From Holosporales bacterium (lineage in GTDB: Bacteria; Pseudomonadota; Alphaproteobacteria; RUG11792): a DNA stretch of 20,625 nt. This document shows positions 15,231-20,625 of the stretch, in pieces; the first letter of the stretch is position 1; every line of letters begins with the position of its first letter. The notes beneath the pieces were generated by a model that searched no databases, was not told the origin of the DNA, and saw nothing but the letters and a program-made list of their open reading frames with translations. The stretch lies in assembly GCA_031275915.1 (NCBI GenBank), contig JAISOC010000098.1:1-20625 (forward strand). Reading direction: 5' to 3'. The position numbers and the translations under genes were made by a program.

Positions 15231-15299
15231 CTGCCGGCTGAAGCCGGCAGTTCTGTGTTACGCCTGGAAGGCGGTCATTAAGAGTAAACTCAATACTCT
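15231..15299. other. three successive hairpins, possibly an IS200/IS605 end
   Basis: CTGCCGGC (15231-15238) pairs perfectly with GCCGGCAG (15243-15250) around TGAA. CGCC/GGCG follows (15261-15264, 15270-15273), then AGAGTA/TACTCT (15281-15286, 15294-15299). The first is strikingly GC-rich for this DNA. They lie beside an IS200-type transposase relic, and that family uses subterminal hairpins, so an element end is the likely reading. A dxs terminator is the alternative. Confidence 0.45.
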
Positions 15300-15342
15300 G
15301 ATATCTTAAAGTTATCTTCCTTATGATGTGTTTCTTGTTCCT

Positions 15343-15483
15343 CTATATATTTTTGTTTTCCCTTATTAATTCTCTTGTTCTAATTGCTATACTACCTGTT
15401 AGAATTCTATACCTATACTTAGTGCAAAATATTATATGATACTTTAGATCATATACACTATATGCTCCTTTTCTGTAATCCAC
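15343..15483 (-). mobile_element. IS200/IS605 TnpA N-terminal remnant
   Basis: A 46-codon minus-strand frame starts at GTG 15483 and reads VDYRKGAYSVYDLKYHIIFC followed by TKYRYRILTGSIAIRTRELI, ending at TAG 15343-15345. The pattern (GAYSVY, YHIIFCTKYRYRIL) matches the N-terminus of Y1 HUH transposases of the IS200/IS605 type. The HUH motif, catalytic tyrosine and remaining two thirds are missing, so it is a relic. No TnpB/RNA-guided nuclease frame is seen beside it. The rest of 15300-15563 holds nothing I can identify. Confidence 0.75.
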
Positions 15484-15563
15484 TCAGTACTCTTTCTCTA
15501 ATATCTGATGCAATATTTATACTAAAGTCTTTGCCTAAAGGCGAGTTGGTTACCCCATCCCAG

Positions 15564-16427
15564 TTAGCTATCTAAATCACTGAAAAATTGATTATCTTCA
15601 GAATCATTGAAAGGTGAGTTGCTTTCATTTCTTGTTAAGTTTGATGATGCTAAAATGTTGTGCAACCTGCTGTACACATCCATTTTACATCGTCCTGTAG
15701 TGTCCAAATGTCCAACACATATGTATACGGGAATTTGGAAATTATTAAACAATTCTGTTGTTAATGCGTGGTAGCAATGGAGACACACTGGCTTAATATT
15801 TTGTATGTGTACAATGATGGCTTTAGTATCTTCTGGTATCTGTAAATTTTGCAAATATCCAATGATAGCTCTCTCTGAGTGAGAATTAGTTTGTGGATTA
15901 TTAGAGTTGTATCCAATTAATGTATCTGAATCTATTTTTATTTTATAAATTTCTTCTTCTTTCTCTTTTTTAATCGCTTTTTCTTCCTCTTCCTTCTTCT
16001 TCTTTTTATTCAGTTTCTTTTTGGCACTTTTCGTTCCGCCTGATATAAAGAACTGATTGAAGAAAAAGTATGTGCGTAGTTCAAATTCTGATATCTGATT
16101 CTGATTTATCACATATGTAATAGCAGCTTTTGCTACATGTTTAATTTCCTTGTTTAGAATTTGTGTGGCTGTTGTTGCAATATTTGTGCTATAAAAATTT
16201 CTTAAGAAGTTCAGATTTTGCAAACCTGATGCTAATCTGCCACTATTAGCAGTAGGGTTCATGATCCTAATAAAGTTCACCACTATATCTTCAACTTGAG
16301 CTGTCTCAGTGTTTGCCATAGATACACCATAACAAACACCAACACGCGGAATCGGCAATTGCGTCGAGCTTACATGCTCACAGGCAAACAACCAAACAAA
16401 AACAACCGCCGAAAGAGCCTTTATCAT
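15564..16427 (-). CDS. exported protein with a zinc-deaminase signature
   Basis: I start this at ATG 16427, which has GGGGAGG six bases upstream and gives a clean signal peptide (MIKALSAVVFVWLFACEHVS, then STQ). ATG 16433 and 16442 would bury the ribosome site. The 287-residue product has a helical N-terminal domain (about 40-130), a very charged Lys/Glu linker (about 134-160) and a C-terminal domain with NSHSERAIIGYL (H183, E185) followed 30 residues later by VCLHCYHAL (C215, C218). HxE plus CxxC is the zinc site and catalytic Glu of the cytidine-deaminase fold. The strand before CLHC (TKAIIVHIQNI) fits that fold. HSE with an export signal and no housekeeping-type sequence is typical of secreted toxin/effector deaminases. 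The substrate (DNA, RNA, nucleotide) is unknown. It is the second gene of an operon with 16455-16703. Confidence 0.7.
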   Translation of the reverse strand: MIKALSAVVFVWLFACEHVSSTQLPIPRVGVCYGVSMANTETAQVEDIVVNFIRIMNPTANSGRLASGLQNLNFLRNFYSTNIATTATQILNKEIKHVAKAAITYVINQNQISEFELRTYFFFNQFFISGGTKSAKKKLNKKKKKEEEEKAIKKEKEEEIYKIKIDSDTLIGYNSNNPQTNSHSERAIIGYLQNLQIPEDTKAIIVHIQNIKPVCLHCYHALTTELFNNFQIPVYICVGHLDTTGRCKMDVYSRLHNILASSNLTRNESNSPFNDSEDNQFFSDLDS

Positions 16428-16454
16428 ATTCATCCTCCCCATTTAATAATTTAC

Positions 16455-16703
16455 CTACTCAGGATTATTTTTGTTCATCACTTTCTCAGTATATTTGGCA
16501 ACAACTTCTGGATCTTGATCTACTGGCTCATACTCTACTTCATTACCACCTGCATCTGTAATATTTCCTTTTGCGTTGAGTGTATATGTTGTTACGAATT
16601 TTGGTTCAAAAAATTCAAATTGGGTTGAGTGTGCTACATGTACAGGCAGCACAGTTGATACACTACCAAAGACCAGTAACTTAGCTATTAAAAACACTCT
16701 CAT
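16455..16703 (-). CDS. small exported protein upstream of the deaminase-like gene
   Basis: ATG 16703 is preceded by AGGTGTG and gives an 82-residue product with a signal peptide (MRVFLIAKLLVFGSVSTVLP, then VHVAHSTQ). Its mature part, about 55 residues, is acidic and beta-prone (FEFFEPKFVTTYTLNAKGNI, then GGNEVEYEPVDQDPE), ending in a short helix. It stops 27 bases before the deaminase start and has a promoter upstream, so the two are co-transcribed and probably both leave the cytoplasm. It could be a chaperone, immunity-like partner or independent effector. No family is recognised. Genuine immunity proteins for nucleic-acid deaminases are usually cytoplasmic, which argues against that role. 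Confidence 0.65.
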   Translation of the reverse strand: MRVFLIAKLLVFGSVSTVLPVHVAHSTQFEFFEPKFVTTYTLNAKGNITDAGGNEVEYEPVDQDPEVVAKYTEKVMNKNNPE

Positions 16704-16744
16704 CTCACACCTATCAAAATAAAAAATAAGACACACACATTTAC

Positions 16745-16773
16745 ATGGTACATTTTTAATTTCAAAATATCAA
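16745..16773 (-). promoter_or_regulatory. promoter of the two-gene deaminase operon
   Basis: On the minus strand TTGATA (16773-16768) and TACCAT (16750-16745) are 17 bases apart. Initiation near 16738 would give a leader of about 35 bases to ATG 16703. Confidence 0.5.
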
Positions 16774-16844
16774 CAATTATTTATATTATGAGGTAAATCA
16801 GGGGGCCTCTAGAATATGGCTATACTTACACTATTTCTCAGTTA

Positions 16845-16941
16845 AGTAATTTTTGAATCAGATTTTTAATCTGGTGGAACATGTGCTACAAGCAATCTAA
16901 CAATTTAAAGTCTACTCATTTGTACTAGCGCACGAATATAG
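16845..16941 (+). repeat. dispersed repeat, copy B (intergenic)
   Basis: This is the second copy of the element that interrupts the coiled-coil gene. It begins at AGTAATTTTTGAA and shares AACAATTTAA, CTACTC, TTTGTA, GCAC and TATA blocks with 11879-11972, with short indels. It lies in the 324-base gap between the deaminase operon promoter and the LOG gene. No coding frame is seen in it. Confidence 0.65.
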
Positions 16942-16970
16942 CAGGGATGTGAGGCAGGTGAGCTGTTCAA

Positions 16971-16989
16971 GATGCCACTACGCAGCATC
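16971..16989. other. small hairpin downstream of the LOG gene
   Basis: GATGC (16971-16975) pairs with GCATC (16985-16989) around a nine-base loop. It is 39 bases beyond the LOG stop on the minus strand and lacks a T-run. It may belong to the end of the dispersed repeat or act as a weak terminator. Confidence 0.25.
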
Positions 16990-17027
16990 GTGAAACTCCC
17001 CAACAATCTTCATTAAATTTACCAAGG

Positions 17028-17714
17028 TTATTCCAAAGATTTGATATACGATATCACTTGTTCTGAAAGAGTATCTACATCATCAAAAACAGTAAACAAT
17101 TGCAAGTCAGGTTGGTCTATAACTTCCTCTTTCAAGAGTGTATTTTCCATCCATTCAGTAAGCCCCCTCCAAAAACCTTCTCCAAAGAGGTAAACTGGCA
17201 TTTTCTTAAGCAATCCAACTCTCATTCTTACCAAAGTTGAGAAGGTTTCTTCCAAGGTTCCAAACCCTCCAGGGAAACAAATTATAACATCGCTTATAGA
17301 TATTAAGGTAACCAATCTCAAGGCCAATGTATTGAACTCATATTCTGTGTGTACAAACAAGTTTTTGTTCTCATATGTTATTTCTTTAACTCTTATCCCA
17401 TATGAAGTGGCCACATTGGATTTCGATTCGTGCACTCCTCTATTAGCAGCCTCCATTATTCCAGTTCCCCCTCCAGTCATAACCGATATCCCTGCAGTAG
17501 CTATATTTTGGGCAAAAACCCTAGCCTTCTCATAATAATGAGAACCATGCAAAATTCCTCCTCCTCCAAATACAGATACTTTTCTTCCTTTTAGGGCCAT
17601 TATTTCTTCCGCAGAATAATAGTCACCGATCAAAGCATCCCTATCCGACAGTTCAGAACTATTTGGACCTTCAGCTTGAAAAGCTCCACTCTTTTTCAAC
17701 AGAACAGGTTTCAT
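17028..17714 (-). CDS. LOG-family (TIGR00730-type) nucleotide phosphoribohydrolase
   Basis: This is a Rossmann-fold protein of the LOG/lysine-decarboxylase-like family. Characterised members release free base from nucleoside 5'-monophosphates (cytokinin activation, or general nucleotide turnover). The 228 residues include KVSVFGGGG (45-53), the phosphate loop MTGGGTGIMEAANRG (79-93), R133 in TLALRLVTLI, and the hallmark PGGFGTLEETF (148-158). The N-terminal extension of about 40 residues is typical of the larger bacterial subgroup. It starts at ATG 17714 with AGAGAA as ribosome site, 22 bases after the foldase stop, so both are probably in one transcript. Its actual substrate here is unknown. 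Confidence 0.88.
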   Translation of the reverse strand: MKPVLLKKSGAFQAEGPNSSELSDRDALIGDYYSAEEIMALKGRKVSVFGGGGILHGSHYYEKARVFAQNIATAGISVMTGGGTGIMEAANRGVHESKSNVATSYGIRVKEITYENKNLFVHTEYEFNTLALRLVTLISISDVIICFPGGFGTLEETFSTLVRMRVGLLKKMPVYLFGEGFWRGLTEWMENTLLKEEVIDQPDLQLFTVFDDVDTLSEQVISYIKSLE

Positions 17715-17736
17715 TTCTCTATTAAATCAGAATAAA

Positions 17737-19746
17737 TTACACGTTGCCAGCAACCATGGCTTCTATCATCTTTTTAGCTACAGGACTGGAAATTATATCA
17801 GACACCGACTTGTCGAATATGGAAATAACTGAAGCATTAAACAAAGAAATTACAAACTCAACTGCTAATTCATGGTACGCCATTGCTTCAAAATATCGCT
17901 TGTCGGCCGGATTAGATAAAGAAGGCAAAGTCAGAGGTCTCCTGTCTGCGACATAAATGATTGCGTAATCCTTGCCCTCCAATCCAAATTTGCTACCATC
18001 AATTTCGACCACTTCTTTGTGACAAACACCTGTAGCTGATCTTTTTAAAGCTGCCCAAATTGTTGTTGGCACCATTTTTTTCGTAACATACTTAAGATCA
18101 ACTGCAGATTTGTCGGATGCTTCCCTTCCCTTGAATATATCGTTAAATTTTGCCTTGCCAGAATTTATAGATTCCAGAACTTGTCCAGCCTCTTCCTGGC
18201 TGGCAAAAAAGATCATTTTTACCGCTATTTCGTGATCATTTTTATCCTCTTCCGGAATAGATTTAAGAACAGTGTTGAAAGTTTTCCTGACTTGTTCTGG
18301 AGAAACTGTAATATGTTTCTTTAAAAATCCTCTGGCTATTTCTGATTTTGCAACATCAGCAGTTTTTTCTTTTACCTCTGGTTTTGAGAGGTAATGAATT
18401 GCCTCAACCTCAATCGTGAGCAATTTATCATCCACGACAAGCTTGGTTGCATACACCAATATTTCTCCAAGAGACATATTGAATTGATGTGCCATCATCA
18501 ACAGAGCTTCATCTTGCAATGATTTTAATTTAAAGAAAGCTTTTATTTCAGAGGCTACAACAGGTTTGTTATTTATATAGGCCATCACTGTATCATCATT
18601 CAACTTACCGATATTAAATTGCTCTGCAGGTGGTGTATTGTCCTTAGCCCTTTCCTTAATTTTTTTGCTGTGTGCCTCAATATCAATCTCTTTGCCATTG
18701 ATATCGAGAAATTTAACATTGTTTTCTTTATACAGGTTCACACTTACTTTCTGCATAAAATCAGGCATTGCAACTTTTTTATATTCTTCTTTAAATTTGC
18801 CAGAAAATTCATGCTTCTTTGCCTCTGCAACTTTTTTCACAAAGAACAGCATAAACACGTCTTTAACTGAGAAGGGACCTATAATAGATTTCTCTCCCTT
18901 TGTTTTAATTGGTTTAATCACTTCTGCTGGGAGCATAGATTCAGGCCTGTTATTCAAGTCCATGGCTTTCAGATTTGCTTTATTTGCTTCTATCAATTGA
19001 TTTAAACCTTTTTCGTCTTTCACTGTTTTTGAAATTTTGTCAGCCAATGCTTTGTCAGAGGTCGTAATCACTTTTAGACTATATTCTTTTGTTCCCTTGA
19101 AGTTTGTCTCCCAAATTTCGTTATAGTGTTTTTCTAAAGCCTCATCAGTCATCAATTCTTCTGCTTTTTCGTTCAAAAGTATCATTCCAGCAATTGTGGT
19201 CTCCTTCTTACCTATTTCTGCCTGTATCTGAGGATCTTTATCTATTCCCTCTTTTTGGGCTCCCCTGAGCATAACACGATCAAACGCAGCTCTCAGGACG
19301 AGGAGTAATTTTATGTCTCTCAAAGACATTTTTTCTGATAGCTGATCTGGGATTTTTTCCATATCTGCATTAATTTCAGACTCTGTTATTGTTTCTCCAT
19401 CCTTGAACTTTACGAGTACTTTTCCAGTTTTTTTGTTGAGAGACTCCGTCGCATCCGATGCTTCCTTGCTTTCTTCTTTTGTTTTAGATTTTTCCTTTGG
19501 TGTCTCTTTTTCATCTAATGTTTTTTGTGAAGAAGACTTTTGTAAAGAAGACTCAGTTGATTGTTTTTCTTCTTTAATTACTGTTTCTTTTTTAGTCTCT
19601 GGTGATTTTTCCTCTGCAATAGGCTCAATGGTCTTAACGGTTTCTTTTTGAGAATTTTCATAGAGAAACCAACTTCCCCCTCCAATTGCAGCAGCAGCAA
19701 TGCACAACCAAACAACACTCTTTACATTCACAACAAGAAGTTCCAA
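17737..19746 (-). CDS. membrane-anchored periplasmic foldase with two parvulin-like modules
   Basis: This is a PpiD/SurA/PrsA-type protein. A single N-terminal transmembrane segment (VVWLCIAAAAIGGGSWFLY, about 11-29) anchors it, with the bulk in the periplasm, where it would assist folding of envelope and outer-membrane proteins. Residues 30-105 are a Lys/Glu/Ser/Thr-rich spacer. Two similar modules follow. The first has a chaperone helix region (about 108-215) and a parvulin-like strand-helix unit (EYSLKVITTSDKALADKI, 221-310). The second has about 384-500, then EIAVKMIFFASQEEAGQVL (506-524) to YAIIYVADRRPL (594-605). Key parvulin active-site residues are hard to locate, so it may be a chaperone without isomerase activity. 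The start is TTG 19746; GTG 19731 is equally plausible. LOG follows it. Confidence 0.8.
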   Translation of the reverse strand: MELLVVNVKSVVWLCIAAAAIGGGSWFLYENSQKETVKTIEPIAEEKSPETKKETVIKEEKQSTESSLQKSSSQKTLDEKETPKEKSKTKEESKEASDATESLNKKTGKVLVKFKDGETITESEINADMEKIPDQLSEKMSLRDIKLLLVLRAAFDRVMLRGAQKEGIDKDPQIQAEIGKKETTIAGMILLNEKAEELMTDEALEKHYNEIWETNFKGTKEYSLKVITTSDKALADKISKTVKDEKGLNQLIEANKANLKAMDLNNRPESMLPAEVIKPIKTKGEKSIIGPFSVKDVFMLFFVKKVAEAKKHEFSGKFKEEYKKVAMPDFMQKVSVNLYKENNVKFLDINGKEIDIEAHSKKIKERAKDNTPPAEQFNIGKLNDDTVMAYINNKPVVASEIKAFFKLKSLQDEALLMMAHQFNMSLGEILVYATKLVVDDKLLTIEVEAIHYLSKPEVKEKTADVAKSEIARGFLKKHITVSPEQVRKTFNTVLKSIPEEDKNDHEIAVKMIFFASQEEAGQVLESINSGKAKFNDIFKGREASDKSAVDLKYVTKKMVPTTIWAALKRSATGVCHKEVVEIDGSKFGLEGKDYAIIYVADRRPLTLPSLSNPADKRYFEAMAYHELAVEFVISLFNASVISIFDKSVSDIISSPVAKKMIEAMVAGNV

Positions 19747-19770
19747 TCAACAGAACAAAGTATGCTTGGG

Positions 19771-19779
19771 ATTATAACA
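19771..19779 (-). promoter_or_regulatory. extended -10 promoter of the foldase-LOG operon
   Basis: On the minus strand TGTTATAAT (19779-19771) is a perfect extended -10 (TGn plus TATAAT). The -35 region is a T-rich run without a match, as is usual for extended -10 promoters. Initiation near 19764 leaves a leader of about 18 bases to TTG 19746, or 33 to GTG 19731. Confidence 0.6.
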
Positions 19780-19859
19780 CAAAAAAAAGAGGGAGAAAAG
19801 ATACTTGAATGATTGATGGAAAATCCTTTGTCGGAAATGCCTTATTTTTTTCGAAATTA

Positions 19860-19910
19860 AGACATAATAAAAACAATGCAGATCACCATAGTATTGTTTG
19901 ATGATCTGCA
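19860..19910 (-). terminator. Rho-independent terminator of the LRR gene
   Basis: TGCAGATCA (19877-19885) and TGATCTGCA (19902-19910) form a perfect nine-pair stem with a 16-base loop. On the minus strand the stem is followed by TTGTTTTTATTATG. It begins 11 bases after the leucine-rich-repeat stop. Confidence 0.75.
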
Positions 19911-19921
19911 GGTGTGTGTTG

Positions 19922-20625
19922 TTATTGAGGAGGTGCTCCCTTAATTATGGATCCAAAAATTATACCTCTCCACTTGTTGTTTGCAACATCTGTATCTGTA
20001 TTGTCACGATTATGCTCAGCATCACACAGGTATAGAGTTATGTTTCTTGGAACAGTAGTACCTCCAAACATATGACTTGTTCCCCATGAGCCTATTGGTA
20101 TTCCAATGATTAATGTCGTAAGAGCAAGACAGTCATATAGGAAATAATCCCCAACTGTAAGTGTATGTGCTAATGGATCTAAACCTGTTCCAATAGATAC
20201 TACCGTGAGAGAAGTACATCCAGACAACAAACCACTTTGAGCAGTTGTTAGCGAAGGGAATAATATTTCTTTCAGAGCAGTACAGCCAACTAGAGAATAA
20301 GCTTCAACACTTGCTAATAAAGGCAAATATACCGATGCAAGAAAGATACATCCAGATAATAAAGCACATCCAGCAGTTGTTAACTTAGGCAAAAATACTT
20401 CTACTACAGTATAAGTTGCTGGGGACGCGGTACCAGGATTACCCAACTCATAATATCCCACTCCTACCAGAGAGTCTAACCTAAGAGTATGTAAATTACT
20501 ACCGGTAGCAGTACCAATATCTCTTATATTTGCTAATAAATCTCCCCATATAGGAGGATTATAACCATTAGTAGAATCATAAGTACCAGGAGTTAAAGAG
20601 AACTCATCTATTGTAAGACTTGTTA
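19922..20625 (-). CDS. BspA-like leucine-rich-repeat protein, 3' part
   Basis: The minus-strand frame is open from the window's right edge to TAA 19922-19924, so only the C-terminal 234 or so residues are seen and the start is outside. A GTG at 20461 is internal. Repeats of the BspA/LRR_5 type are clear, about 23 residues each: LPKLTTAGCALLSGCIFLAS, LPLLASVEAYSLVGCTALKE, FPSLTTAQSGLLSGCTSLTV. A more divergent repeat follows, and then a non-repeat C-terminus with a WRGIIFG motif ending GAPPQ. BspA-like repeats occur on surface or secreted proteins that bind host proteins or cells, so a host-interaction role is likely but inferred. The three repeat units are nearly evenly spaced, as after tandem duplication. 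A strong terminator follows. Confidence 0.8.
   Translation of the reverse strand, partial: TSLTIDEFSLTPGTYDSTNGYNPPIWGDLLANIRDIGTATGSNLHTLRLDSLVGVGYYELGNPGTASPATYTVVEVFLPKLTTAGCALLSGCIFLASVYLPLLASVEAYSLVGCTALKEILFPSLTTAQSGLLSGCTSLTVVSIGTGLDPLAHTLTVGDYFLYDCLALTTLIIGIPIGSWGTSHMFGGTTVPRNITLYLCDAEHNRDNTDTDVANNKWRGIIFGSIIKGAPPQ

Noticed and set aside
15300..15563. A TnpB or other RNA-guided nuclease next to the IS200 relic
   Set aside because: No open frame with RuvC or zinc-finger motifs is present; only the TnpA N-terminus can be read.

Overview
The window is AT-rich Gram-negative DNA. It carries lipopolysaccharide transport (LptB), the MEP isoprenoid enzyme DXS, an exonuclease-only PolA, in-frame palindromic insertions, decaying insertion sequences and many small genes with signal peptides. 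Together these suggest a host-associated, probably obligate intracellular bacterium with a reducing genome. An alphaproteobacterial endosymbiont of the Rickettsiales/Holosporales type is my best guess; there is no rRNA or other decisive marker to confirm it. The code is standard, and TTG and GTG starts are common.

Layout. Positions 1-115 (minus) hold the start of a gene that runs into a 58-base C tract, read as polyglycine. lptB follows (272-991, minus). Positions 1165-5263 (plus) hold a run of exported proteins of unknown function, one of them frameshifted, around a CtpA-type S41 lipoprotein protease. rnc (plus) converges on eno (minus). From 7366 a tight plus-strand operon reads: exported unknown, ybeY, corC, a polA 5'-3' exonuclease domain and a polyprenyl synthase, joined by 1-41 base overlaps except for a short gap before corC. 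ybeY contains a long in-frame insertion built from a large inverted repeat. A strong promoter at 11392-11420 then reads into an exported coiled-coil gene split by a roughly 115-bp dispersed repeat; a second copy of the repeat lies at 16845-16941.

From 12137 to 15483, IS630-, IS5- and IS200-type relics flank dxs. Next, on the minus strand, come a two-gene operon (16455-16703 and 15564-16427) encoding a small exported protein and an exported protein with a zinc-deaminase signature, then a LOG-family hydrolase and a membrane-anchored double-parvulin foldase with an extended -10 promoter. Last is the 3' part of a BspA-like leucine-rich-repeat gene with its terminator.

How it fits together. The housekeeping genes cover envelope export (LptB, CtpA, the PpiD/SurA-like protein), RNA maturation (RNase III, YbeY), glycolysis (enolase) and isoprenoids (DXS, polyprenyl synthase). 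Between them lie exported proteins that could face the host. The most interesting candidates are the exported deaminase-like protein, the polyglycine gene start, the palindromic insertion in ybeY, and the mobile repeat that split the coiled-coil gene.
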